Below are positions 17,480 through 26,550 of a stretch of DNA of 64,000 nucleotides, piece by piece (within the stretch, counting starts at the first letter, position 1; every line of letters begins with the position of its first letter). The stretch covers positions 1,798,001 to 1,862,000 of the forward strand of contig CAVSZG010000001.1 of NCBI GenBank assembly GCA_963732405.1. Direction: 5' to 3'. The translations under genes and the position numbers were made by a program. This stretch comes from JAUIAI01 sp963732405 (GTDB lineage: Bacteria > Pseudomonadota > Gammaproteobacteria > Burkholderiales > Burkholderiaceae_E). The notes under the pieces are model-generated. The model was not told the DNA's origin, ran no database searches, and was given only the letters and a program-made list of their open reading frames with translations.

Positions 17480-17717
17480 CGGGCTCGGCGCCCGAAGCGG
17501 TGAACGCCGCATCCAGCGCCTTGATCGATTCAGTCGCGGAACGATCACCCGGGCGGCGCCGTCCGTCAACTGTTTGCAGGTCAACCAAGCCTTCGGCCTC
17601 GCGGTTGCCGGTTCGATGTCGTCGGATCGTGTTTCCGCCAGGCCGCGAAGCGTCGTTCCCGCTCTACGCGATGATGGCTGTTGTTCCTTTCATGCCTGCC
17701 AATCAGCGCCCGACACG

Positions 17718-18296
17718 TCAGTGAACTGCAACATCAGCACCAGCCAGAGCAATGGCGCGTCTGACCTGTTGGCTGCGTCGCTGATGGACTGATTCGGAGT
17801 CGCCAATGACGGCACTGGGAATCCCGGGTCGGGCTGATGGGGCTTCATATCCGGATCGGGTCAGTCGGGCACCAAGTTGCGTGATGAGATCCAGGCCGGT
17901 CCGATGGGACGACCCGTCCGGATCGAGAGAACTGGTCACGCGTGCGATGCCCTCCGGACCAATGCGGATCGTTGTGGTGCCGTCCAGCACCACCCGTCTG
18001 CCGGTGGGCGCCAGTCCGGCGCACCAGCCGAAGTGCGTTCCGCGCACGGTCCAGGCGCAGCAGATGGTGCCGACAACATTCTGGCGCATTGCACCGATCT
18101 GGACATCGAGATCCGGAAGGGCTGTCCAAAGCCCGCGCAAGTATCCGACCAGTGCCTCGCTGCTGATCGGCCCACAGGTGACGGGGTCCTGATAAGTGCC
18201 CGCCGCGGAAAATGCGGTGAGAACAGCACGCTCATCATGCTGTTGCCAGCCCTTGAAGTAGCGCTGTAATGGAGCAACGGGATCGAATGCTTGCAT
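17718..18296 (-). CDS. SnoaL/NTF2-like fold protein
   Basis: The first 140 residues form an NTF2-like alpha+beta barrel typical of SnoaL-type proteins: LQRYFKGWQQHDERAVLTAF, DPVTCGPISSEALVGYL, WTVRGTHFGW and GRRVVLDGTTTIRI. Members include polyketide cyclases, steroid isomerases and many uncharacterised proteins, so the activity is open. At 192 residues it is 40-50 longer than usual. The C-terminal tail (after about 145) is Arg/Ser-rich and has no family match that I recognise, so the native stop may have been lost. No operon partner is evident. Confidence 0.72.
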   Translation of the reverse strand: MQAFDPVAPLQRYFKGWQQHDERAVLTAFSAAGTYQDPVTCGPISSEALVGYLRGLWTALPDLDVQIGAMRQNVVGTICCAWTVRGTHFGWCAGLAPTGRRVVLDGTTTIRIGPEGIARVTSSLDPDGSSHRTGLDLITQLGARLTRSGYEAPSARPGIPSAVIGDSESVHQRRSQQVRRAIALAGADVAVH

Positions 18297-18865
18297 ATCG
18301 GTACTCCTTGGCCATCGGGAAACGGCGTGTGGTGTGAAGCGGGTCTGTCGCCCATTCGGGCGCCTTGCCTCGTTGGTCGAACTGTTCAGACCGCGCGTTC
18401 ATCGGACTTTCAACTGGCGAACGCGGAGCGTGCTCAGTGAACGAAAAAGCAGATCAGAAACCCCTGGTTCCCAGGGATGTGGTCAAACAGACGGTATGTC
18501 GCCTGTCGCAGCATCAGTGACTTCCAGTCCTGTTGCGGATCGATGGGATTCGCCATTACCGAGACGCAAGCCAGACGCGGTAGGAGCAAAAGTTTCAACC
18601 GCTGGCTGACAAGACGCTCGGTCGACGTTTATCGTGTCCGTTGAGACAACGCCGTGATGCGCAGGCACGACGTGTGCCTATTACAGGGCAGTCTCTCTGG
18701 CTTTACATCACCAGGTCGGGTGATGGGCGCGTCCATTGCGGGCCGGCGTGTTCGGCCTGATCGCCCTGCGACGCGCGTTTTGGCGCTTGTCGATACCGCC
18801 TTCTTCCTCGACCGATCGCCCGAAATTCGCCGTTGCGGCTCAGGTCCAGACTGATGTGCCGGGCG
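18297..18865. other. Gap without a supported gene
   Basis: Nothing convincing is coded in these 569 bases. A 40-codon frame on the minus strand at 18434-18556 (starting MANPIDPQQDWKSLMLRQAT) has a protein-like composition but no ribosome site, and I do not recognise it. No tRNA, terminator or mobile-element end is evident. Confidence 0.4.
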
Positions 18866-19045
18866 TCAGGGATGACGGCCAGTACCGTTGCAGATCCTGC
18901 AAACCGGATGGAGGCCTGAGCCATTGCATTGTTTGCAAGGCCTGGACAACATGCCTGTGATGGGTAGCGGGTGGAACCTGCCAGAGCCATGACAACGCTC
19001 GCACTTCTTCCCGCCGCTACCCTCGCAGGATTGACATTTTGTCAT
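18866..19045 (-). CDS. 59-residue protein with four CxxCxGxG zinc motifs (DnaJ central-domain-like)
   Basis: From ATG 19045 the frame reads 59 residues to TGA 18866. AGGAGG lies 6 bases upstream, one of the best ribosome sites in the window. It contains CQSCEGSG (Cys4, Cys7), CERCHGSG (15, 18), CKQCNGSG (37, 40) and CRICNGTG (49, 52). Four such motifs in this spacing are the cysteine-rich domain of DnaJ, where motifs 1 and 4 bind one zinc and motifs 2 and 3 the other. There is no J domain, no substrate-binding domain and hardly any sequence outside the motifs. Family knowledge suggests a zinc-dependent thiol or chaperone-like role. It has no DnaK or DnaJ gene nearby. It might be coupled to a small frame upstream (19042-19269) through an ATGA overlap. 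Confidence 0.85.
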   Translation of the reverse strand: MTKCQSCEGSGGKKCERCHGSGRFHPLPITGMLSRPCKQCNGSGLHPVCRICNGTGRHP

Positions 19046-19269
19046 CGTGACCCTCCTTCAGGCTGTCCCGTATCGACCCGCGTCAGATTAACCTCGACTG
19101 ATTTGCGTCGCACAGGTTTCGGCGACTGACCCTGGATCGCAGCGGTCGAGATGGGCAGTGACGACCCGCGTTCCGCTCCCTTGTCGATGTCGGTCAGTCC
19201 CAGAGCGTCGAGACTACGCCGTCTTCGGCTGGTAAACGCGGAATCCATGCGGGTCTTGTCGACCAGCAT
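19042..19269 (-). CDS. Possible 75-residue protein coupled to the zinc-motif gene
   Basis: This frame starts MLVDKTRMDSAF and ends GQPEGGSR, with its TGA overlapping the ATG of the CxxCxGxG gene as ATGA. Such overlaps usually mark coupled translation. Against it, there is no good ribosome site before ATG 19269, no recognisable domain and no homologue that I can name. The ribosome site of the downstream gene also lies inside it, which is normal for coupling but would exist anyway. The rest of 19270-19370 is the promoter region of the divergent metallophosphoesterase. Confidence 0.25.
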   Translation of the reverse strand: MLVDKTRMDSAFTSRRRRSLDALGLTDIDKGAERGSSLPISTAAIQGQSPKPVRRKSVEVNLTRVDTGQPEGGSR

Positions 19270-19370
19270 GGCGTCTGGCTCGGTGAGCGCGCACCCACAA
19301 GCGCGCGGTCGGCTTCGTCAACGCGGTATCATCCTTTGCCCGGAAAAGCCGGCGGACGATCCATCCACTC

Positions 19371-20327
19371 ATGTCCACACTTCCTGAAGCCGATGTCCTG
19401 ACGGCCCTGCTAGAGGCACGTCTGGGTGCCCCGCACCTGGCCCGCCGCCTGCAGATCGAAGCGGCCAAGGAAGCGCCGCGCTCATCGGCCGCCGCCAATG
19501 TCTGGCGAACCATACGGCGCGACACCGGTCGTTTCGTGCTGGGCCGGCTGCTGCGCTTCACCCGAACGCGGGATCTTGGCCGAGCCAATCTGCTGCGAGT
19601 GGGCTGCAATCACAACCGCTTACCGATCGCCGGCTTGCCTGCCGCCTTCGATGGCTTTCGCATTCTGCATATCAGCGATCCGCATCTGGACATCCACGAT
19701 GATCTGGCCGGCGCCATCGTTGATCGGATGGCCAGCGTGTCCTGTGACCTTTGCGTGATGACCGGCGATTTCCGTGCCCGGACATTCGGCTCGATTGATC
19801 GGGCCATGCAGGGTCTACGGCAATTGCGCGCGGCGATCACTACCGATGTCTATGCGGTCCTGGGCAACCACGATTCGCTGCGCATGGTGCCCCATATCGA
19901 AGCGATGGGCATTCGTCTGCTGCTTAATGAAGCGGTGTCGATCGACCGTGGTGGTGCACGACTTGCCCTGGTCGGGGTGGACGATCCGCACTATTACCGC
20001 ACCGCCGATCTGCCACGCGCGACACGCGAGGTTGCACCTGACGAGACACGAATTCTACTCGTTCATTCGCCTGAATTGTTCGACGAAGCGGCAAGCATGG
20101 GCTTTCAGGCCTATCTGTGTGGCCATACGCACGGCGGTCAGATCTGCCTGCCCGGTGGTCACCCGATCTGGAAGAACGCCCGCGCGCCGCGCGCCTACTG
20201 CGCTGGTCGTTGGCAGCACGGCCAGATGCATGGCTACACCAGCCGTGGGTCAGGCGCGTCAATTGTGGATGCGCGCTTCAACTGCCCACCTGAAGTCACG
20301 TTGCATACGCTGACCATGGCGGACTGA
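19371..20327 (+). CDS. Calcineurin-like metallophosphoesterase
   Basis: The 318-residue protein has the full two-metal phosphoesterase motif set: ISDPHLD (about 101-107), MTGDFRAR (about 131), LGNHDS (about 165-168), LLVHSPELFD, and GHTHGGQICLPGG (about 251). This pattern (GDxHxD variant, GNHD, GHTHGGQ) matches the YaeI/YkuE-type subfamily, of which some members act on lipids or membrane phosphates. The N-terminal 70 residues are Arg/Ala-rich with no signal peptide visible. The subfamily's usual membrane anchor is absent, so it may be cytoplasmic. The substrate is unknown. The next gene starts 49 bases downstream. Confidence 0.87.
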   Translation: MSTLPEADVLTALLEARLGAPHLARRLQIEAAKEAPRSSAAANVWRTIRRDTGRFVLGRLLRFTRTRDLGRANLLRVGCNHNRLPIAGLPAAFDGFRILHISDPHLDIHDDLAGAIVDRMASVSCDLCVMTGDFRARTFGSIDRAMQGLRQLRAAITTDVYAVLGNHDSLRMVPHIEAMGIRLLLNEAVSIDRGGARLALVGVDDPHYYRTADLPRATREVAPDETRILLVHSPELFDEAASMGFQAYLCGHTHGGQICLPGGHPIWKNARAPRAYCAGRWQHGQMHGYTSRGSGASIVDARFNCPPEVTLHTLTMAD

Positions 20328-20376
20328 GTACGGCGCTGGTTTCAAAATTTTCCGCATTGCCGTTTCGAGAGGATTC

Positions 20377-21762
20377 ATGGACAAGACAATCGCTGCCTGG
20401 CTGGACTATCTGCCGCGATGGATCGAATATCAGATGCGCCATCACGATCAGCCGGGCTGTTCACTGGCCGTATCATTGGCCGGTGAACCCGTCCTGGAGC
20501 TGGCCCTGGGGTATGCCGATATCGGTACGCGGGTCGCCCTGACCCCGCGTCATCGTTGCCGCGTCGCTTCGCACTCAAAGACATTCACCGCCGCTGGCGT
20601 GATGAAATTGCGCGAACAAGGCCGACTGAGTCTTGACGACCCGATCGGCCGATTCGTGCCGGGGCTGCATCCTGAGGTGGCAGGCACCCGAATCAGTCAA
20701 TTGCTGTCACACAGTGCGGGCCTGGTTCGAGATGGCGTTGACGCCAGTCAATGGTTCGGCTTGCGTGCGTTCAAAACCGATGCCGAGGTCCGTGCCGAAC
20801 TCGAGAACGGACCGGTGATCGAACCGGGTTTGCGCTTCAAGTATTCGAATCACGGTTTTGCACTGCTGGGTATGGCCATCAGCGCAATCAGCAACGATTC
20901 CTGGACTAATTGGATTGCGCGCGAGATCATCGCACCGGCCGGTCTGCAAGAGACGCTACCGGATGCACCCGTCCCGCAGACCATCCCGTTTGCCAATGGA
21001 CATTCCGCATTACAACCGCTTGGACGCCGCCTGGTCGTCAGAAATGATATGGCGACTCATGCCATTGCGCCGGCCGGTGGCGTCGTCTCCACCGCCAGCG
21101 ACCTCGCGCGCTTCTATGCGAGCCTCGATCCTCTGGCCGACATCAGTATTCTGAGTTCGGCCAGCCGTCGCGATATGGTCCATGCGCGCTGGCATGAGCC
21201 GGATGCGAGCCTCAATCGTTGGTATGGTCTGGGCCTCATTACCAGCAATCCGGCTGCTGGCGGTCAGTCACATTGGTTTGGGCACTCCGGCGCGTTTCCA
21301 GGCACCGTGTCGCGAACTGCGGTATTGCCTGCCTTTCGACTGACTCTTTCAATCATCACCAATGCTGCCGACGGAATGGCCAATGCCTGGCTCGATGGCG
21401 CGATCAGCATTCTGCGTGCCTTCAGGCATGGCGGAGCGCCGTCTGCGAAGTGTGCGCACTGGCATGGTCGGTGGTGGAGCCCCTGGGCAGCCTATGACCT
21501 GGTGCCCATGCATGATCAGATCGCTCTCGCCTCACCGGCTCTGCTCGATCCGTTTCTTGATGCGCCGATGCTGGCCGTTGACGACGCCGATCAAGACCAG
21601 GCGAAGATTGTCAGAGCACCTGGCCTTGGCAGTTATGGCGAGCCGGCCAGCCTGCAACGCGATCAGCAGGGACAGATCTGTGCGGTTCAGGTCGGACCAC
21701 TGAAAATGCTGAGTGAACAAGCTTGCTCTGCCGCATTGATTGAACGGTTCCAAGCCGGTTGA
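20377..21762 (+). CDS. Beta-lactamase-fold serine hydrolase (class C/esterase-like)
   Basis: The 461-residue protein has the Ser-x-x-Lys motif SHSK at 65-68 and the Tyr-x-Asn motif YSNHG at 156-158 of the penicillin-binding-protein/beta-lactamase superfamily. The third motif may be in HSGAFPGT. There is no signal peptide, which argues against an antibiotic beta-lactamase and for an intracellular esterase or peptidase (inference). The C-terminal 100 residues form a separate domain, as in several D-aminopeptidase-like members. It lies 49 bases after the metallophosphoesterase and about 100 before a sugar-type ABC operon in the same direction. Confidence 0.87.
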   Translation: MDKTIAAWLDYLPRWIEYQMRHHDQPGCSLAVSLAGEPVLELALGYADIGTRVALTPRHRCRVASHSKTFTAAGVMKLREQGRLSLDDPIGRFVPGLHPEVAGTRISQLLSHSAGLVRDGVDASQWFGLRAFKTDAEVRAELENGPVIEPGLRFKYSNHGFALLGMAISAISNDSWTNWIAREIIAPAGLQETLPDAPVPQTIPFANGHSALQPLGRRLVVRNDMATHAIAPAGGVVSTASDLARFYASLDPLADISILSSASRRDMVHARWHEPDASLNRWYGLGLITSNPAAGGQSHWFGHSGAFPGTVSRTAVLPAFRLTLSIITNAADGMANAWLDGAISILRAFRHGGAPSAKCAHWHGRWWSPWAAYDLVPMHDQIALASPALLDPFLDAPMLAVDDADQDQAKIVRAPGLGSYGEPASLQRDQQGQICAVQVGPLKMLSEQACSAALIERFQAG

Positions 21763-21861
21763 TTGGCACCGCCGCACAGTGCAGGGATTGACTCAATGTA
21801 CACTATCGCGGCGCCGTCGCCCGACGACCGGCGCATCGGGGGCGACAAACAATGAGACACC

Positions 21862-23379
21862 ATGGGTTCTGAACCGCTGGTCCGCATCCGGGGGCTGAAC
21901 AAGGCATTTTCCGGCGTGCAGGCGCTGGTTGATGTGCAGTTCGAGTTGCGTACCGGCGAGGTTCATGCCCTGATGGGCGAAAACGGCGCGGGCAAGTCGA
22001 CCCTGATGAAGGTGCTGAGCGGCGTCTATCAGGCCGACTCGGGCACGATCGAACTCGATGGACAGCCGGTTCAGATCGATTCGCCGCGCGTAGCCCAGGC
22101 CCTGGGCATTCAGATCATCCATCAGGAACTCAACCTGATGAACCACCTGACAGCGGCCCAGAACATCTTCATCGGCCGTGAGCCGCGCCGTCTGGCTGGG
22201 CTGTTCATCGACGAGGACACGCTCAATGCGAAGGCCGCGGCGATCTTCGCGCGCATGCGCCTCGATCTGGATCCGCGCACGGTGGTTGGCGAGTTGACCG
22301 TTGCGCGTCAGCAAATGGTCGAGATCGCCCGGGCGCTCTCATTCGATTCGCGTGTGTTGATCATGGATGAGCCCACGGCCGCGCTGAATGACGCCGAGAT
22401 CGCCGAGTTGTTCGGCATCATCGGTCAGTTGCGTGCGCAGGGGGTGGGCATTGTGTACATCTCGCACAAGATGGACGAGCTCAAGCGGATTTCCGATCGC
22501 GTCACCGTCATGCGTGATGGTCGATATGTGGCGACCGTGCCCACGGCCGATACGCCGGTTGCCCGAATCATCGCGATGATGGTCGGCCGCGAACTGGAAT
22601 CCTTTTCTCGCCAGATACCCGACACCCGGGACCAGCCGGTGGTGCTCGAGGTTCGTGGCCTGAGCCGTGGTCATGCGGTGCGCGAGGCTGGTTTCAGCTT
22701 GCGGCGCGGCGAGATCCTCGGGCTGGCGGGATTGATGGGTGCCGGGCGGACCGAACTTGCGCGCGCCGTGTTCGGCGCCGATCCGATCGACTCGGGTCAG
22801 ATCAGGGTGCATGGTCAGCTGGTTGCGATCCGCTCGCCCCGCGATGCGGTCGCGCATGGCATCGGATATCTGTCCGAGGACCGCAAGCGTTTCGGGCTGG
22901 CCACCGGCCTGGATGTGAAGACCAATGTCGTGCTCGCGAGTCTGTCGCGTTTTGCTTCGCGCAGTGGCTGGCTGGATCAGGGCGGGATCGATCGCGTGGC
23001 CGACGAGCAGGTGCGCCGCCTGGCCATCAAGACGCCGTCAGTCGGCCAGTTGGTGCGTCTGCTCTCGGGCGGTAATCAACAGAAGATCGTGATCGCCAAG
23101 TGGCTGCTGCGCGATTGTGACATCCTGTTCTTCGACGAGCCGACCCGCGGCATCGATGTGGGCGCCAAATCTGAAATCTACAAGCTGCTCGATGCACTGG
23201 CGGCCGATGGCAAGGCGATCGTCATGATCTCGTCCGAGCTGCCCGAGATCCTGCGCATGAGTCACCGCATCCTGGTGATGTGCGAAGGGCGCATCACCGG
23301 TGAACTCGACGGTCGTGAGGCCACCCAGGAGAACATCATGGCGCTGGCCACGCGTCGCGAGGGCGCGCAGGCGGCATGA
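21862..23379 (+). CDS. Sugar-type ABC transporter, double ATPase subunit (RbsA/MglA family)
   Basis: The protein has 505 residues with two fused ATPase domains. The first has Walker A GENGAGKST, signature-like LTVARQQMVEIARAL and Walker B VLIMDEPTAALN. The second has the degenerate Walker A LMGAGRTELAR typical of this family, then LSGGNQQKIVIAKWLL and ILFFDEPTRGIDVGAKSEIY. It powers uptake of pentoses, hexoses or autoinducer-like sugars. The stop overlaps the permease start as ATGA. The operon order ATPase, permease, binding protein is complete. No sugar kinase or isomerase is present, so the substrate cannot be assigned. Confidence 0.95.
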   Translation: MGSEPLVRIRGLNKAFSGVQALVDVQFELRTGEVHALMGENGAGKSTLMKVLSGVYQADSGTIELDGQPVQIDSPRVAQALGIQIIHQELNLMNHLTAAQNIFIGREPRRLAGLFIDEDTLNAKAAAIFARMRLDLDPRTVVGELTVARQQMVEIARALSFDSRVLIMDEPTAALNDAEIAELFGIIGQLRAQGVGIVYISHKMDELKRISDRVTVMRDGRYVATVPTADTPVARIIAMMVGRELESFSRQIPDTRDQPVVLEVRGLSRGHAVREAGFSLRRGEILGLAGLMGAGRTELARAVFGADPIDSGQIRVHGQLVAIRSPRDAVAHGIGYLSEDRKRFGLATGLDVKTNVVLASLSRFASRSGWLDQGGIDRVADEQVRRLAIKTPSVGQLVRLLSGGNQQKIVIAKWLLRDCDILFFDEPTRGIDVGAKSEIYKLLDALAADGKAIVMISSELPEILRMSHRILVMCEGRITGELDGREATQENIMALATRREGAQAA

Positions 23380-24434
23380 GCCACCTAAGCCCCGCGAGTC
23401 ACCCGACCGGACAACCCGAACCGAGACCGAAAATGAACGCAGTCACCCCGCCCGCCGCCAGCATGCGTTCTCGTCTGTTCAATCCGCAGACGCGTCAGAA
23501 GCTGCTGGCCTTCGCCAGCCTGCTGGTGCTCATGGTGTTCTTCAGCCTGGCTTCATCCAATTTCCTGCAGTTGGACAACATCATCGCGATTCTGCAGGCG
23601 ACAGCGGTCAACGGGGTGTTGGCGGTGGCGGTGACCTTCGTGATCATCACTGGTGGCATCGATCTGTCGGTGGGCACGCTGATGACGTTCTGCGCCGTGA
23701 TTGCCGGCGTCGTGCTCACCTATATGGGCATGCCGCTTGCGCTCGGCATCGTCGCCGCCATTCTGGCCGGTGCGTTGTCCGGCCTGTTCTCCGGCTGGCT
23801 GGTGGCCCGGCTGCAGATCCCGCCCTTCATTGCCACGCTGGGCATGATGATGCTGCTCAAGGGGCTATCGCTGGTCATCTCGGGCACCCGGCCGATCTAT
23901 TTCAACGATACGCCCGGCTTCTCGGCTATTTCGCAGGATTCGCTGATCGGTGATCTGCTGCCCGCCTTGCCGATTCCCAATGCGGTGTTGATCCTGGTGC
24001 TGGTAGCGGTCGCGGCCAGTATCGTGCTCAACAAGACGGTGCTTGGCCGTTATACCTTCGCGCTGGGCAGTAACGAGGAAGCGGTGCGCCTGTCGGGCGT
24101 GAATGTTGATGCCTGGAAGATGGCCATCTATGCGCTGAGCGGTGCGATCTGCGGGGTGGCGGGGCTGTTGATCGCATCGCGCCTGAACTCGGCGCAACCG
24201 GCGCTGGGCCAGGGTTACGAGCTCGATGCGATCGCCGCGGTGGTCATCGGTGGCACGTCGCTGTCCGGTGGCACGGGTACCATTCTGGGCACCATCATCG
24301 GTGCCTTCATCATGAGCGTATTGACCAACGGATTGCGCATTATGTCGGTCGCCCAGGAATGGCAGACGGTGGTCACCGGTGTCATCATCATTCTGGCCGT
24401 GTACGCCGACATCCTGCGCCGGCGTCGACAATAA
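23376..24434 (+). CDS. Sugar-type ABC transporter permease (RbsC family)
   Basis: This is a 352-residue integral membrane protein of the RbsC/XylH family, with about 8-10 hydrophobic segments. Typical stretches are VTFVIITGGIDLSVGTLM, RLQIPPFIATLGMMML, YTFALGSNEEAVRLSG and VVIGGTSLSGGTGTILGTII. The start overlaps the ATPase stop. The first 28 residues are hydrophilic; an internal start at the Met of MNAVTPPAASM is possible. It forms the membrane channel for the sugar taken up by the neighbouring binding protein. Confidence 0.95.
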   Translation: MSHLSPASHPTGQPEPRPKMNAVTPPAASMRSRLFNPQTRQKLLAFASLLVLMVFFSLASSNFLQLDNIIAILQATAVNGVLAVAVTFVIITGGIDLSVGTLMTFCAVIAGVVLTYMGMPLALGIVAAILAGALSGLFSGWLVARLQIPPFIATLGMMMLLKGLSLVISGTRPIYFNDTPGFSAISQDSLIGDLLPALPIPNAVLILVLVAVAASIVLNKTVLGRYTFALGSNEEAVRLSGVNVDAWKMAIYALSGAICGVAGLLIASRLNSAQPALGQGYELDAIAAVVIGGTSLSGGTGTILGTIIGAFIMSVLTNGLRIMSVAQEWQTVVTGVIIILAVYADILRRRRQ

Positions 24435-24530
24435 TCCCTGTGCAGCCGGTTCCACCAGATCGTGCTGCACGTGTTCACCCGACCGGCCCGGCGCGTAGTG
24501 CCAGGCCAACTTTCCTCCAAGGAGACATGC

Positions 24531-25472
24531 ATGCTGAGAAGAACCGCACTGAGCCTGGCGCTGGGTCTGGCCGCGAACCTGGCATTGATTGCACCCGCCA
24601 CGGCAGAGGATCTCTACATTCCGTTGGTGTCCAAGGGCTTTCAGCACCAGTTCTGGCAGGCCGTGAAAGCGGGTGCCGAGCAGGCTGCCAAAGACCTGAA
24701 TGTCAAGGTCTCGTTCGAAGGTCCGGAGTCCGAGGCCATGGTCGACAAGCAGATCGATATGCTCTCGGCGGCGCTGGCCAAGAAGCCGCAGGCGCTGGGC
24801 TTCGCCGCGCTCGACAGCCAGGCCGCCACCCCGCTGCTTCGCAAGGCCAAGGCCAGCAACATCCCGGTGGTCGCCTTCGATTCGGGCGTTGACAGCGATA
24901 TTCCCGTGACGACGGCCACCACCGACAACATCGCCGCCGCTGCGCTGGCTGCCGACAAGCTGGCCGCGCTGATCGGTGGTGAGGGAGAGGTGGCCGTGGT
25001 GGTTCATGATCAGACCAGTCGCACGGGCATCGATCGTCGTGATGGTTTTGTGAACCGGATCAAGGCCGCGCATCCGAAGGTGAGCATCGTAGACGTGCAA
25101 TACGGCGGCGGCGATCATCTCAAATCGACCGAGATCACCAAGTCGATCCTTCAGGCACATCCCAAGCTCAAGGGCATGTTTGGCGCGAACGAGGGTTCGG
25201 CGATCGGCGTGGTCAATGGCTCGCGCGAAATGAAGCGGAAAATCGTCATTGTCGGCTACGACTCGGGGAAGGCCCAGAAAGACGCGATCATGGACGGCAC
25301 GATGGCCGGCGCGATCACCCAGAATCCGGTGGGCATCGGCTATAAGACGGTCGAGGCGGCTGTCAAGGCGCTCAAGGGCGAGTCGCTGCCCAAGATCATC
25401 GATACCGGCTTCTATTGGTACGACAAGACCAACATGACCGATCCCAAGATCGCCCAGGTCTTGTACGACTGA
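24531..25472 (+). CDS. Sugar-type periplasmic binding protein (RbsB family)
   Basis: ATG 24531 (MLRRTALSLALGLAANLALI, cleavage after APATA) is preceded by AAGGAG at about 24519 and gives 313 residues. The mature protein is a Peripla_BP_4-type two-lobe sugar binder, with VSKGFQHQFWQAVKAGAEQA, PVVAFDSGVDSDIPVTT, GIDRRDGF and MFGANEGSAIGVV. It captures the substrate in the periplasm for the permease. The upstream in-frame sequence from 24462 is not part of the gene. The exact sugar is unknown; hits to ribose, allose or xylose proteins would be expected. Confidence 0.93.
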   Translation: MLRRTALSLALGLAANLALIAPATAEDLYIPLVSKGFQHQFWQAVKAGAEQAAKDLNVKVSFEGPESEAMVDKQIDMLSAALAKKPQALGFAALDSQAATPLLRKAKASNIPVVAFDSGVDSDIPVTTATTDNIAAAALAADKLAALIGGEGEVAVVVHDQTSRTGIDRRDGFVNRIKAAHPKVSIVDVQYGGGDHLKSTEITKSILQAHPKLKGMFGANEGSAIGVVNGSREMKRKIVIVGYDSGKAQKDAIMDGTMAGAITQNPVGIGYKTVEAAVKALKGESLPKIIDTGFYWYDKTNMTDPKIAQVLYD

Positions 25473-25487
25473 TCAGTCCGGCGTGCC

Positions 25488-25503
25488 CCGGCCCAATGGC
25501 CGG
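25488..25503. terminator. GC-rich hairpin between convergent genes
   Basis: CCGGCC and GGCCGG form a perfect 6-bp stem with a CAAT loop, 15 bases after the binding-protein stop and before the convergent LysR stop. No T-run follows on either strand, so intrinsic termination is uncertain. Confidence 0.35.
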
Positions 25504-25548
25504 CGATCATCTCGACGCAGCGGTGCACCCTGTGCCGCCGCTGCCTCC

Positions 25549-26454
25549 TTACCGGAACAGGCGCCTGGCCACCGCTTCGAGTTCGACCACCAGCGCACGG
25601 ACCGCCGGCGTATGGGCGCTGCGTCGACGGGTTGTGATGCCGACCGTCCGCCGTGTTTCGCCGGTCGGGAAGCGCAGCACCTGGAGTTGTCCGGCGCTGG
25701 TTTCCCAGTGAACCAGCTCGCGCGGAATGAAGCTGAGCCGGTCACTCTGCATCACCATGGATTTCATCAGCACCGTCGATGAGGTCTCGACCGTGGCCAC
25801 GGGCGGGGTGATGCCACGACTGGCGAACAGGTCGTCGAAGGCGCGGCGCTCGAGTTCATGATGGCGGGCGAGTATCCATTGCGCGGCGCAAAGCGCTTCA
25901 ATGCCGATCGTGGGAGCGCTGGCCAGTGGATGGTTCATGCGCGCGACGATCACGCCGGTTTCCTCGAACAACACCTGGTGGGCGAGTTCATGATCAACCG
26001 GCCGTGACGGCACCGACGAGAGCGCCATGTCGATCTCGCCGCTGCGCACCAGGGGCATGAGCGTTTCGTTCAGGCCGTCATGCACGGTCACGCCGATGCC
26101 GGGGAAGCGGGTGTGAAAGCCGAGCAAGGCGAGCGGCAGCAGGCGGTTGGCTTCGGTCGGTCCGCAACCCAGGCGCACATGGCCCGTGCCGCCGCCGCGC
26201 ATCGCATCAAGCTCGGCCACGGCACTGCGATATTCGGCCTGCATGAGCAAGGCGCGGCGGGCCAGGATCTCGCCCGCTTCGGTCAGGCGCACCCCGAATC
26301 GGCCGCGATCGAACAACGTCTGGCCCAGCGAACGCTCGAGCGCCCGGAGGCTCTTGGACAGCGCCGGCTGGCTCAACTGCAAGGCCTCGGCGGCCATCCG
26401 GAGGTTGCCGTGACGCGCGGCCGCCAGAAAATGGTCGATCTTGCCGTAATCCAT
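25549..26454 (-). CDS. LysR-family regulator of the Rieske dioxygenase region
   Basis: The N-terminal helix-turn-helix reads KIDHFLAAARHGNLRMAAEA, then LQLSQPALSKSLRALERSLG. The effector-binding domain follows (LGCGPTEANRLLPLALLGF). ATG 26454 gives 301 residues; a TTG two codons earlier is possible. It diverges from the dioxygenase alpha gene. ATAACC and GGTAAT, separated by AAT, just upstream of the start form an imperfect inverted repeat suitable for LysR binding. Control of the dioxygenase by an aromatic effector is inferred from this arrangement. Confidence 0.9.
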   Translation of the reverse strand: MDYGKIDHFLAAARHGNLRMAAEALQLSQPALSKSLRALERSLGQTLFDRGRFGVRLTEAGEILARRALLMQAEYRSAVAELDAMRGGGTGHVRLGCGPTEANRLLPLALLGFHTRFPGIGVTVHDGLNETLMPLVRSGEIDMALSSVPSRPVDHELAHQVLFEETGVIVARMNHPLASAPTIGIEALCAAQWILARHHELERRAFDDLFASRGITPPVATVETSSTVLMKSMVMQSDRLSFIPRELVHWETSAGQLQVLRFPTGETRRTVGITTRRRSAHTPAVRALVVELEAVARRLFR

Positions 26455-26550
26455 AACCAATGGTAATTGAAACTGGCCATGCTAACGATGGATGGCATGG
26501 GCTCGGCGCGTCTAGAGTGTGGGTCCCAGCCGTTGTTTCCGGAGTCCGCC

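Noticed and set aside
23865..25160. 431-codon frame antisense to the sugar ABC genes
   Set aside because: No motifs; His/Gln/Arg-rich shadow of RbsC- and RbsB-type genes.
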